Below are positions 43,746 to 53,687 of a stretch of 64,000 nt of DNA, piece after piece (position 1 is the first letter of the stretch; every line of letters starts with the position of its first letter). A program made the translations under genes and the position numbers. The notes under the pieces were generated by a model. It made no database searches. It saw nothing but the letters and a program-made list of their open reading frames with translations, and was not told where the DNA came from. Source of the stretch: Eublepharis macularius (taxonomy: Eukaryota > Chordata > Lepidosauria > Squamata > Eublepharidae); assembly GCF_028583425.1 (NCBI RefSeq), contig NC_072801.1, forward strand, positions 63,007,766 to 63,071,765, written 5' to 3'.

Positions 43746-44891
43746 TTAGGGGGGTTGGATCTCAAGTTTGTTTGTGTCCTTGACAGATTCTGACTCTGGC
43801 AGTGACATGACTACTGGTGTGCCTCCCACTCCTCCTTCTGCAGCTTCCCCCCAGTGGCTGCTGTCCCCAACCCAGTCCTCCACAGCATCATTGGTCCAGC
43901 CACTCCCAAGCTCTTCCATACCCCAGTCACCAGTTCCTGCCACCACTTCCGATTCCCAGTCCACCGCCATAGTCCAGCTGCCACCTCCCTCCTCAACAGA
44001 ACGCTGGTAGTAAGTCTCACGGGCATGCTTGCGCTTGGCATGCCGGCGAAGGGTGTTGCGTTCTGTGAAGCGCAACCGACAAATCTGGCACTGGTAGGGC
44101 TTCTCCCCTGTATGCACCCGCTGGTGGCGCAAAAGCTCGCCAGATTCACGGAAGCCCTTGCGGCAGACCGAGCAACTGAAAGGCCGTTCGCCGGTGTGGA
44201 TGTGCTTGTGCCGTTGAAGGTGCGAGGAGCGCTTGAAGGCCTTGCCACACTCACGGCACACGTACGGCTTGCTCTCAGAGTGGGTGATGCTGTGGCGCTC
44301 CAAGTCCGACTGGTACAGGAACGTCCGTAGGCAAATCGGACAAAAATACAGCTGCCGTGGTGGTGGAGCTGCCGCCAATAGCTCCGGCTCTGAAGATTGC
44401 ACCTGCCCAGCCAGCTCCACCTCCTGTCGGGATACTGTGTGAGGCACCCCTTCTGCATCAATCAAGACCAAGGACCCCTCATCTGCTGCCTCTCCCTCTC
44501 CTGGCTGGCCACGATGCTTGGCAGCAGAAGGTGAGGCCTGGGTGTTGGACCGCCCCCCTTTGTGTCTGGTCAGTGCTGAATGCAGTTTTGGCCCCCACAG
44601 GGCAATGCTGTAGATCTCAGGGTGGGAGGGCCGGTCCTGTATCCCCATATGGTTCTGGGGGATATCATTTTCGACTGACGTCTGCATACAGTGGGCCCAA
44701 GGAACTGGGGGGTAGGTTTCTATCAGCTGGTGCTCAAGCCCGATGCTGCCATGGTTTTCTGCTCTTGGCCAACTACTCCCAGCTGGCACCAGCATCCGAG
44801 CCTTCGCCTGCAGCTCCGCTGGATGCTCATCACTCCTGTCGACATGCCACCTGTGAGATGGCTCCATTGGGCACCAGGAACAAGAGCACAT
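43746..44891 (-). CDS. ZNF524: ZNF524, four-finger C2H2 protein
   Basis: Predicted nuclear DNA-binding protein of up to 381 residues. The motif LVLIDAEGVPHTVS (141-154) and finger 4 with CRLRFTERNTLRRHAKRKH match human ZNF524 as remembered. C2H2 fingers lie at about 182-204, 210-232, 238-260 and 266-289, linked partly by TGE(R/K)P. The C-tail (290-381) is acidic and has many Trp, with seven between 306 and 347. The first ATG (44891) has a weak context; the second (44867, cccaATGG) gives 373 residues and may be the true start. An acceptor, ctctgcag, ends at 44910. Human ZNF524 is shorter (264 residues), mostly because of this tail and the long N-terminus. Confidence 0.88.
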   Translation of the reverse strand: MCSCSWCPMEPSHRWHVDRSDEHPAELQAKARMLVPAGSSWPRAENHGSIGLEHQLIETYPPVPWAHCMQTSVENDIPQNHMGIQDRPSHPEIYSIALWGPKLHSALTRHKGGRSNTQASPSAAKHRGQPGEGEAADEGSLVLIDAEGVPHTVSRQEVELAGQVQSSEPELLAAAPPPRQLYFCPICLRTFLYQSDLERHSITHSESKPYVCRECGKAFKRSSHLQRHKHIHTGERPFSCSVCRKGFRESGELLRHQRVHTGEKPYQCQICRLRFTERNTLRRHAKRKHARETYYQRSVEEGGGSWTMAVDWESEVVAGTGDWGMEELGSGWTNDAVEDWVGDSSHWGEAAEGGVGGTPVVMSLPESESVKDTNKLEIQPP

Positions 44892-44895
44892 TCAG

Positions 44896-44907
44896 CTACA
44901 GGGACAT
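44896..44907 (-). promoter_or_regulatory. three-codon upstream ORF before ZNF524
   Basis: ATG TCC CTG TAG lies two bases inside the exon if the acceptor ending at 44910 is used, and stops four bases before the first main ATG. Its tight placement could favour reinitiation at 44867 or 44891. If the alternative acceptor (gtag at 44899-44896) is used, the mini-ORF is removed. Confidence 0.45.
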
Positions 44908-44999
44908 TGCTGCAGAGATGGGAGAACAGTGAAAAACACACAGAAGTCTATCCGGAAGCATCCCCACCCCAGAACTGCATTCTGTCATCTTAGGAGCAC

Positions 45000-47150
45000 A
45001 ATCTCTATGATCTATGCAGGTCAAGCCATGAGAAGATATTGGTGTATTATAGCTAGGAGGCTAGCTAAACCAACCTATAGCAGCAAAAAGCATGGGAGCA
45101 CATATTAGAAACCAGTGGCGCCATGTTCTGCAGCCCTTTAGGAGTAAGTCTTATTAAAGTCAGCAGGCTTCAGTTTCACATAAAATGCACGGAAATAAGG
45201 CTACGAATAAAGTGCGAATAGTGACTAAACTCCAGTTTCCCAGCTTCTTTCTTCACTTTATCTAAAATAAAGAGCTCATGTGTGTGAGAGTGTGTCCATA
45301 AGCACATCCACCTTCCTATCTGTGTACACCATTATTCTAAAATGTACACCAAATTGTGGGGATGATTATGCACTCAAACGTGGTTGCAATTGTGGACAAT
45401 GTATGTATGTGCAATCTCAATGAGATGTAGAGATTTTTATGCATGGTGTCTTCCTTGGTCAATGCAAATATGTGTGTTTATATCCCTATGATAGATTTGG
45501 GAGCATAACTAGATACACAAACGTGTGCGCACTGGGGCATTTGCATTTGGGTGCCTCCCAACTATGTACGCTGATGCCCCAAATCTATGAGTTAGTTCCG
45601 TTTAACACTGATGACATAGATTAGCTAGCCTTTAACCACTGTGCCATACACAAAGTCAGGCCAGCTGAAGAGGGGTACTTGTGGATGAGGTGGGAATTCC
45701 GAACTCTATAAGCAATCATAAGTAAGGAACCATGGGCAATAGCTATTCCAAGCTTATTAAAAGGAAGTACAGGAATGTGATGTGGAGGACAGGAAGGTCA
45801 CATATGAGGGGAAGTATAGAGATAGGAATTATTTGTGCACCCAGTGCTTGTGTCCTTTATTCTGAAGGTTTGTGCAAACATTCTGATTTTGCAACATAAA
45901 TTGAACTTTTGTAAATACAACAGGGTAGTTCAGAGATGTTAAGGGGATGGCTGATCCCTATTGAACGATAAGGAGATTTGATGTGTGCCCTAAAAATAAT
46001 ACCTGCAAAACTTAACTCTCTGGATTCTTTAGGGGTGTCATCCATTCTCAAGGGATGGTGGATACCAGCAGAAGTCACTCTGTTTATCTGTTGGGAACTC
46101 TCTCTGGCCACTGCATTTGCCAGGAGACACACATGGCAGGTATCTCACAGTACAGCAACCAAACACAAAAGCTTAAGGCTTATTTACTATCCTGCTCTAG
46201 AACCCATTTTCAATCTTGTTGGTATCTCTTTATACAGATCATTTTCATAGCCCCATGAATACCCTTTCCACACTTTACTTCCCAGTTTTACAGATATATA
46301 CTGAAATACAAATTAGAATCCACTAGAGTTGTGGTGAAATTTTGCACAAACCAAAAATTTCAGAATATTAATTCAAATTTTCAAATTCTGGTTTTGAAAC
46401 TCAACTTTGACAAGTACTTTTTAAAAAATGCAGGTCTTGCTGGTGCATTTTAAGACAGTCAAGTCCTGTATCTTGTTGCTCATTTCAGTTATTTTATGCT
46501 TTTTCTAAAAGATTCCCATACAATTTCTGGTATTCTATACAAGAAATGCTCAAGAGGAAAAAAAATGAATAGAACAGAAACAAGAGATCTGGACTGTGAC
46601 TTTATGAAGTGGGAGAAGAGATTCCTCCCTTCCCTCCAATTAATTTAACCTCTACAATCTACCAGTCTTATAGGTCTGGACTCTGAGAAGCGGGTAGGGA
46701 CTGTGCACACCGTCCAGCTAAATTCATGAGGTCAAGCATCAGCAGCAATAACAACATAACCACCACTTTCATCACTTCATCTGGACGGAGATCCTGGCAG
46801 CGCTCAGCCAATGAATCTTCCAGAATCTTGTGTCAGATTCTAGAAGGATCCTGAATATACCCCCCCCCCACATGTGTTTACTTTGGGATTGGTTTTGCTC
46901 CAGGCAAAAGGAGAGAGGGCCTCTGAGCTTGTGATGAGTGCCCTTCCATCACAAGCCATCCTTCAAGCACATGCCATTTTGAGGGAAGAAGGGCAGATTA
47001 AATAAAAGGTTTCCAGAAAGGTTTGGTTCCCAGTATTTTTTTAAAAGGGGGGGGGAAGCGGTGGGAAAAAACGATCCAGGTCTAGTCCATTGTCCGTTCC
47101 TGAAACGCAGAAAGGCTCGCCCCAAAGAGCAGATCCGTAGCAGATCCGTA
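45000..47150. other. ZNF524 intron, nothing recognised
   Basis: AT-rich sequence lying between the predicted exon 1 and coding exon of ZNF524. I see no known repeat family or exon in it. Confidence 0.35.
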
Positions 47151-47179
47151 GCATCCATCTGGCTTCCTGCTTGCGCCCC

Positions 47180-47640
47180 CAGCCTATGCACGAAAGCCTA
47201 AAGCTTAAATCTTCCACGGTCTCCCTCCCCTTCATTTCTGCTCCAGGCTGGGCTGTCACCCACCCGGTGCAGGCGACACAGACAGCCGCTATTTACCTGT
47301 TTTGCATCGTGATCTGCTGCAGCTGGTGGTTTCAATGGGCCGGCAGCGGGTGGGGAGGAGATAGAGGAGCGTCCGGTGGGGACCTCTCGCCGCCCGGCCG
47401 CTGCAGAACAAAAGAGGCTGGCCGGCCTGAGCTGGGCATCCGGGAGGCGCACGGACCCAGCAGCTGGACCGAGCCGAGAGGGCGATTCCCTCCACTCCGA
47501 GGCCGCTCCCGGGTCCCAGCGCCGCCTGGTGCGGGCAAAAAGCCCCGTGCAAAGGTTTGGGGCAAGCGAAGCAAAGGCGGGCGGATCGAAGCGGTGAGGG
47601 GGGTGGGTGGGAAGCCTGTCTCTTTAAAACATGTCCTGCT
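47180..47640 (-). promoter_or_regulatory. CpG island, promoter and exon 1 of ZNF524
   Basis: Strong CpG island. On the minus strand a consensus donor, AAACAG|GTAAAT, ends a predicted non-coding exon at 47297, which would join the ZNF524 acceptor at 44910. The 238-codon plus-strand frame through the island ends in a LINE tail and is not credible as a gene. Confidence 0.6.
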
Positions 47641-47719
47641 TTTCCCGGTCGCGGGCCGGTATCGGCAACTTCTTCCCTCTCTTGCATTCAGCCTTCTGTG
47701 CAACTCTGAGGCTGACAGG

Positions 47720-48080
47720 ATTTATTTATTTATTTATAGCCCGCCTTTCTCACTGAGGCTCGAGGCGGATTTCCCAGTGAGAGTCAGACAAGGCCATTTC
47801 AAAGACGTTTCAATATACAATGTAGCAGGGTACATAAATGCAAATGTGCAAAGATTTAAAACCCACAGAAATCTAATACAGAGATGAAGAAATGCTGAAA
47901 CAGAGCGTACACAATTCTAAGACTGAGATATTAAACAACACGGAAACTACCCAGTTGGATCATACTGACAGCAACATAGTAGTAAAGTCTATGGTAGTAA
48001 AGTCTATAGTCCTTATCCCTTTAGTGGTGCATTTCTTTGAGAGCACTTCCTTACAGTACAGCCCTCCTATCTGAGTATGG
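47720..48080 (-). mobile_element. L2/CR1-like LINE 3' tail
   Basis: Second copy of the 12.73-kb repeat. Plus-strand landmarks are 'cctttctcactgaggctcg', 'gcaaagatttaaaacc', 'caattctaagactgaga' and 'taaacaacacggaaactacc'. Confidence 0.5.
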
Positions 48081-48591
48081 CAGTTCTCAGTGGCGGTGCT
48101 CTTTGGCAAAGAGGGGATAGCCCCTGCCTTTTCCTATTCTTAAAGGCACCAACCCTCAGTGTTTGGGGAAACCTTAATTTAAGCCCCTTCCTCCCCGGTT
48201 ACACTATGTAGCCACCATCGGCTACATACAGCATCAACAGTGAATGAAGGAAAACTTCCTTTTCAGAAGTTGGGAAAGCTTCATCTGGGCTCATGTCTCT
48301 GTGGCATAACCTCTGCTTTGCATGCAGATGGTCTCCGATTCAATCCATGGCATCTCCAGTTGGTGATGTGAAAGACCTCCACCTGAGACCCTGGAGAGCT
48401 ACTACCTGTCTGAGTAAACAATACTGACCTTGGTTGTTGGGGGTTTTCCGGGCTGTATTGCCGTGGTCTTGGCATTGTAGTTCCTGACGTTTCGCCAGCA
48501 GCTGTGGCTGGCATCTTCAGAGGTGTAGCACCAAAAGACAGAGATCTCTCAGTGTCACAGTGTGGAAAAGATGTAGGTCATTTGTATCTAC

Positions 48592-49737
48592 TCAGGAGGG
48601 GTGGGGTTGAGCTGAGTCATTCTGTAAGAGTTTCCCAGGGTGTGGAATGCTAATGGCGGGAGGCTTCACTGTGTCCTGAGGCGGTTCTTTTGCATATGGA
48701 TTGGTGCTTGATGTGCTAATCTTCTCTGCAGGGCTATTGTCGGGTGTGGAGTGTTTTGTTGGCCTGGTGTTTTTCAGAACTGGAGCCCATGCTCTGTTCA
48801 TTCTTAAGGTTTCTTCTTTCCTGTTGAAGTTTTGCTTATGCTTGTGAATTTCAATGGCTTCCCTGTGCAGTCTGACAAAGTAGTTGGAAGTGTTGTCCAG
48901 TATTTTGGTGTCCTGGAATAAGATACTGTGCCCTGTTTGAGTTAGGCTATGTTCAGCCACTGCTGATTTTTCAGGCTGTCCAAGTCTGCAGTGTCTTTCA
49001 TGTTCTTTTATTCTTGTCTGGATGCTACGCTTTGTGGTCCCGATGTAAACTTGTCCACAGCTGCAGGGTATACGGTATACTCCTGCAGAGGTGAGGGGAT
49101 CTCTGCTGTCTTTTGCTGATCGTAGCATCTGTTGTATTTTTCGGGTGGGTCTGAATACTGCTTGAAGGTTATGCTTTTTCATAAGCTTTCCCATCTGATC
49201 AGTAATTCCTTTGATATATGGCAAAAACACTTTTCCTGTGGGAGACTGTTTTTCTTTGGTTGTTTGATTCATCCTGGGTTTGATTGCTCTTCGGATTTCA
49301 TTTCTGGAGTAGCCATTTGCCTGAAGTGCGTGGTTTAGATGATTAATTTCCTCATTGAGAAAGCGCGGCTCACATATCCGTCTTGCACGATCCACTAATG
49401 TTTTCATTATGCCTCTTTTCTGTCGGGGGTGGTGATTGGAGTTTTTGTGTAAGTACCGATCAGTGTGAGTTGGTTTCCTGTAGACCTTGTGACCTAACTG
49501 AAAGTTTGCTTTGCGGATGACCAAGGTATCCAGGAATGAGAGTTTTCCCTCACTTTCTTTCTCCATTGTGAATTGTATGTTCAGGTGGATGTTGTTGAGA
49601 TGATTCAAAAACTCCATCAATTCTTCCTCCCCATGGCTCCAAATGATGAATGTATCATCCACAAACCGGAACCATACACTGGGTTTGTGGGGTGCTGATT
49701 CTAGAGCTGTTTTTTCAACATCCACCTGAACATACAA
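48592..49737 (-). CDS. PLE family A C-terminal polyprotein (RT end plus GIY-YIG), minus arm
   Basis: About 381 codons open. The first few codons come from the junction, and there is no native start. FRFVDDTFIIW is the reverse-transcriptase active-site block (FxDD type), and KLSFLDTLVIRK follows it. The C-terminal part has GVYRIPCSCGQVYIGTTKRS, the GIY-YIG endonuclease core with its Cys pair, then the conserved Arg/Glu-containing TRIKEHERHC. The upstream RT blocks are missing, so the copy is 5'-truncated. It ends a little before the terminal repeat. In intact elements the RT and endonuclease act together in target-primed insertion. Confidence 0.85.
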   Translation of the reverse strand: MYVQVDVEKTALESAPHKPSVWFRFVDDTFIIWSHGEEELMEFLNHLNNIHLNIQFTMEKESEGKLSFLDTLVIRKANFQLGHKVYRKPTHTDRYLHKNSNHHPRQKRGIMKTLVDRARRICEPRFLNEEINHLNHALQANGYSRNEIRRAIKPRMNQTTKEKQSPTGKVFLPYIKGITDQMGKLMKKHNLQAVFRPTRKIQQMLRSAKDSRDPLTSAGVYRIPCSCGQVYIGTTKRSIQTRIKEHERHCRLGQPEKSAVAEHSLTQTGHSILFQDTKILDNTSNYFVRLHREAIEIHKHKQNFNRKEETLRMNRAWAPVLKNTRPTKHSTPDNSPAEKISTSSTNPYAKEPPQDTVKPPAISIPHPGKLLQNDSAQPHPS

Positions 49738-49743
49738 TTCACA

Positions 49744-50718
49744 ATGGAGAAAGAAAGTGAGGGAAAACTCTCATTCCTGGATACCTTGGTCATCCGCAAA
49801 GCAAACTTTCAGTTAGGTCACAAGGTCTACAGGAAACCAACTCACACTAATCGGTACTTACACAAAAACTCCAATCACCACCCCCGACAGAAAAGAGGCA
49901 TAATGAAAACATTAGTGGATCGTGCAAGACGGATATGTGAGCCGCGCTTTCTCAATGAGGAAATTAATCATCTAAACCACGCACTTCAGGCAAATGGCTA
50001 CTCCAGAAATGAAATCCGAAGAGCAATCAAACCCAGGATGAATCAAACAACCAAAGAAAAACAGTCTCCCACAGGAAAAGTGTTTTTGCCATATATCAAA
50101 GGAATTACTGATCAGATGGGAAAGCTTATGAAAAAGCATAACCTTCAAGCAGTATTCAGACCCACCCGAAAAATACAACAGATGCTACGATCAGCAAAAG
50201 ACAGCAGAGATCCCCTCACCTCTGCAGGAGTATACCGTATACCCTGCAGCTGTGGACAAGTTTACATCGGGACCACAAAGCGTAGCATCCAGACAAGAAT
50301 AAAAGAACATGAAAGACACTGCAGACTTGGACAGCCTGAAAAATCAGCAGTGGCTGAACATAGCCTAACTCAAACAGGGCACAGTATCTTATTCCAGGAC
50401 ACCAAAATACTGGACAACACTTCCAACTACTTTGTCAGACTGCACAGGGAAGCCATTGAAATTCACAAGCATAAGCAAAACTTCAACAGGAAAGAAGAAA
50501 CCTTAAGAATGAACAGAGCATGGGCTCCAGTTCTGAAAAACACCAGGCCAACAAAACACTCCACACCCGACAATAGCCCTGCAGAGAAGATTAGCACATC
50601 AAGCACCAATCCATATGCAAAAGAACCGCCTCAGGACACAGTGAAGCCTCCCGCCATTAGCATTCCACACCCTGGGAAACTCTTACAGAATGACTCAGCT
50701 CAACCCCACCCCTCCTGA
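49744..50718 (+). CDS. PLE family A C-terminal polyprotein (GIY-YIG), plus arm
   Basis: 324 codons open from an internal ATG; it corresponds to the last 324 residues of the minus arm, with one residue different (TNRYLHK instead of TDRYLHK). It starts beyond the FVDD block, so only the post-RT region and the GIY-YIG endonuclease are present. The near identity to its partner indicates a very recent event or later homogenisation. No promoter or native start is present. Confidence 0.85.
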   Translation: MEKESEGKLSFLDTLVIRKANFQLGHKVYRKPTHTNRYLHKNSNHHPRQKRGIMKTLVDRARRICEPRFLNEEINHLNHALQANGYSRNEIRRAIKPRMNQTTKEKQSPTGKVFLPYIKGITDQMGKLMKKHNLQAVFRPTRKIQQMLRSAKDSRDPLTSAGVYRIPCSCGQVYIGTTKRSIQTRIKEHERHCRLGQPEKSAVAEHSLTQTGHSILFQDTKILDNTSNYFVRLHREAIEIHKHKQNFNRKEETLRMNRAWAPVLKNTRPTKHSTPDNSPAEKISTSSTNPYAKEPPQDTVKPPAISIPHPGKLLQNDSAQPHPS

Positions 50719-51384
50719 GTAGATACAAATGACCTACATCTTTTCCACACTGTGACACTGAGAGATCTCTGTCTTTTGGTGCTACACCTCTGAAGATGCC
50801 AGCCACAGCTGCTGGCGAAACGTCAGGAACTACAATGCCAAGACCACGGCAATACAGCCCGGAAAACCCCCAACAACCATCGTTCTCCGGCCGTGAAAGC
50901 CTTCGACAATACATCAATACTGACCTTGATGGGCCACTGGTCTGGTTCAGTATATGGCAACTACATGTGTTCATAGGTTTAATTTTGACCCATTGGGCAT
51001 CTGTCTACTTAAAACACACACACACACAGAGTGAGTTTGTGTAAATTTGACATAGTTAGACTTAGTTTTGAGATTGCAGAATGCTGAGGAAGTGGAATGG
51101 AGTGGACTGCACCACTTGAGACTGCAGATGGTGTGTTCCAGTTTTTAATGCTGGTTTGCATGTTTTTTTCTTTTTAAAGACTCCATTCAAGGAAAAGGCA
51201 ACCTTTCAGCAAGTGGTAGGATCCCACACAGCCCACTCGCTCCTTTCTGTTGCTGTGCTGGCTTTCATGGGGGAGCATTCCAAAATATGTTCCTTTAGCT
51301 GCAGCGATTTTGTCCGTGTCCGTGTCATCCTCCTGCACTCATGATCCAGAATGAAGTGGAATAGCTCTAATCAGGCTGCCTTTT

Positions 51385-51875
51385 TATTTAGATATATTTA
51401 TATGCCGCTTCTCCCCACAACAGGGATCAAGGCAGCTTATCGCATCGGTTCTCCCCTCTTTCGTTTTATCCTCTCAACCACCCTGTGAGATAAGTTAGGC
51501 TGAAAGAGGGCTTGACTCAAGATCACCCAACCTGCTTCCATGGCAGCAGGGCTTTTTTTCAGCTGGAATGTGGTGGAATGGAGCTCTAGAACCTCTTGAA
51601 AATGGTCACATGGCTGGTGCCCCCCCATCTCCAGACAGAGGGGAGTTTAGATGGCCCTCGGTGCTGCTGGAGCAGTGCGGAGGGCAATCTCAACTCCCCT
51701 CTGTCTGGAGATCAGGGGGCGGGGCCACCAGCCTTGTGATCATTTTCACCAAAGGCAACCCACTGAGTTCCACCACCTCTTTTCCCAGAAAAAAAGCCCT
51801 GCATGGCATAGTGGAGTTTTGAACCTGGGCCTCCCAGATTCTAGTCTGACACTTTAATTACACCAACCATCACCA
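51385..51875 (-). mobile_element. CORE/MIR-like SINE split by a hAT-like MITE
   Basis: Plus-strand landmarks: 'atgccgcttctccccacaac', 'accctgtgagataagttagg' and 'acctgcttccatggcag' up to 51546, then 'catagtggagttttgaacctg' from 51810. It is a minus-strand SINE interrupted at its centre. Confidence 0.75.
51539..51809. mobile_element. hAT-like MITE, copy 2
   Basis: Body 51547-51801 (255 bp) with ends CAGGGCTTTTTTTCAGC and GAAAAAAAGCCCTG. The duplication catggcag/catggcat (7 of 8 match) lies at 51539-51546 and 51802-51809. The internal inverted repeat is shorter than in copy 1. Confidence 0.85.
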
Positions 51876-52339
51876 TTTTGGGGGTCATTTTTTGGGTAAC
51901 ATTTCCCTACATTTAAAAACAACCCCCCCCCCAAACCAGCACAGCAGAAAGCAGGCTAAACTACAATGTGCTAGGTTTTTGTTTTTTTACTTGCAAGGAC
52001 TTTTTCTACATGGGGAACATTCTGAAATAATAGATCACACCTGCAGTCTGAAGTGGCACAGTCCCCTCTGCCACCTCAAGACTCTACCACCTCTTTTTGC
52101 TACATGTGTAGACCAAGATTTAACTTTGTGGATGGACAACATTTGGTAGGGGAGGCAAAAATAGTACCTGCCATAGCCTAACATTAACAACATTTATATC
52201 TGGAATTAAATAAGGAACCTTACAGGTATATGAAAGCTGGTTGTACAAAGATAAGCTGGATGATTCAGTTCCCTCCTCTACCACTAGATGGTCTCAGACT
52301 CCCACCTGGAGTTTGGGGGACAATAACTTGGAGTCGGAT

Positions 52340-52550
52340 CTTTGCCCTGATGGCCCAGGCTAGCCCAACCTCCTCCTATGTTGGAATCTAAGCAGAGTCA
52401 CCTGGATGGGCAACCACCAAGGAAGACCACAGTTGCTATGCAGAGGCAAGAAAGGTGAACCAGCACCGAAACCACCTCTGAACATCTCTTGCCTACAGGG
52501 TCGTCAGAAGTCAGTTGTGACTTGATGGCACTTCCCACCACCAAAATATG
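52340..52550 (+). mobile_element. 5S-rRNA-derived SINE
   Basis: Contains 'ttggaatctaagcagagtc', 'cctggatgggcaaccaccaa', 'aaaccacctctgaacatctc' and the end 'agttgtgacttgatggcac'. The 5S head is more diverged than in the 38.4-kb copy. Confidence 0.65.
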
Positions 52551-52744
52551 GCCCATGTGCTTTCAAATTGCCAGCTGCACCATCCTAAGAGGGCTCCTTT
52601 GATTTTAAGAGGTGTCCCAAAATTAGGTTGCAAGCTTGAAGGTAGGAGTGTGTCCTTTTAACATCTGTACAGCATATAGTTTGTTTTATGCTCTTGACAA
52701 ATGATAAAAGCATTAAAATATTTTCATCTGCTTCACTTTTTCTC

Positions 52745-52965
52745 ATAGATCCAAAGGAGTTAGCCGTGTTAGTCTGCAGTAGCAAAATAGCAGAGTCCAG
52801 TAGCACCTTTAAGACTAGCCGACTTTATTGTAGCATAAGCTTTCAACAGCCACCGCTCTCTTCGTCAGATTCATCAAGAGAGCTGTGGCCGTCGAAAGCT
52901 TATGCTACAATAAAGTTGGTTAGTCTTAAAGGTGCTACTGGACTCTGCTACTTTTTCCACATCAC
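52745..52965. mobile_element. Penelope-like terminal inverted pair (family B)
   Basis: Left half antisense: 'gatccaaaggagttagccgt', 'gagtccagtagcacctttaa', 'gtagcataagctttc'. Right half sense: 'gtcgaaagcttatgctaca', 'ggttagtcttaaaggtgcta', 'ctggactct'. The centre 'ctcttcgtcagattcatcaagag' joins the two halves. The minus half has a CTGACGA...GAAAGC hammerhead-like order with 'gcttatgc' as a possible stem III. Confidence 0.75.
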
Positions 52966-53602
52966 ACCCAACTGTCTGTATCTGGACTATCTCAAAGAAT
53001 GTTCTCTCCTGCATGAGCCCCTGAGAACTTCAAGATGAGTCAGTGAAGACCTGCTAAAAGAAAAAAATTGTTATGGAATTTGGCTTGGCAGCCAATAGTA
53101 GCAGGGCCTTTTCAGTGATTGCTCCAGTATTGCGGAATGCCCTCTTCAGGGCATCTCACTTACCTTAATCTCTTGTGTTGTTTATTGGTTTCATTTATAT
53201 TTGTGCTTTGCAGTTTAAGTGTTCTTTTTTAAAAAAATTACTGTTTCATTGTATCCTGAAAAACTGTCTTGGAAGCAACAGTTGAAGGGCTTAATTCTAT
53301 CAATAAACAATTGGAGAAGCAAGCAGCAACGGGCAAAATCCTTCCTTTCAAGAAGCAGTTCTTCTAGGCAGAAGGCCTCTCTCCAGGAATGAAGCCGGCA
53401 ATCCTATCTGCTGCTCCTCCCAACTGCATCAAGACTGCATTTTTTTCTTGAATGCTTTCCTGCCCTTTGCTGTATGCCTTGTGATTCTCATTTCTCACTC
53501 TCATCCCCGTGTTGGCCTTAAGCACTTTCCCCTTGGAAACAAGAAGGCTGAAGCTATCTCCACCCCCTGCGCTTAGTCTGCCCCTTCCTAGTTCACTATC
53601 TC

Positions 53603-53687
53603 TGCAATCCTATGTAGAGTTGCTCCAGCCTAAGCCCACTGAAGTCAATGGGCTCAGACTGGAGGAACTCTGCATAGGACTGCACTG
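53603..53687. repeat. short palindromic MITE
   Basis: About 85 bp: 'gcaatcctatgtagagttgc' opposed to 'aactctgcataggactgcac', with 'aagcccactgaagtcaatggg' in the middle; a strong hairpin. Confidence 0.75.

Larger units (their letters stand above)
48419..50928. mobile_element. head-to-head inverted pair of Penelope-like elements (family A)
   Basis: The minus arm (49722 down to 48433) and plus arm (49716 to 50914) share their 5' boundary region and have their 3' ends outward. At the centre the arms share caacatc (49716-49722), a 7-bp microhomology. The 14-bp target duplication caatactgaccttg lies at 48419-48432 and 50915-50928. The minus arm starts slightly further upstream in the element but lacks the last 38 bases or so of the 3' end. 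The encoded 3' parts differ at one residue in about 324. Both arms have a hammerhead-like core (48489-48520 minus; 50790-50821 plus). Confidence 0.88.
48285..50985 (+). mobile_element. tRNA-derived SINE split by an inverted PLE pair
   Basis: The SINE head and body ('ctgctttgcatgcagatgg', 'gtgaaagacctccacctgag', 'tctgagtaaacaatactgac') run to 48432 and resume at 50915 with 'caatactgaccttgatgggcc', ending near 50985. The 14-bp overlap is the target duplication of the inserted PLE pair. Confidence 0.8.

Noticed and set aside
47171-47887. 238-codon plus-strand frame
   Set aside because: It runs through a CpG island and then into a LINE tail. Composition explains it, and the minus strand offers a good exon donor for ZNF524.
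48419-50928. Assembly or hairpin-read artefact for the large palindrome
   Set aside because: Unequal arm ends, a microhomology junction and a perfect 14-bp duplication in a SINE are better explained by a real insertion, although long reads would settle it.
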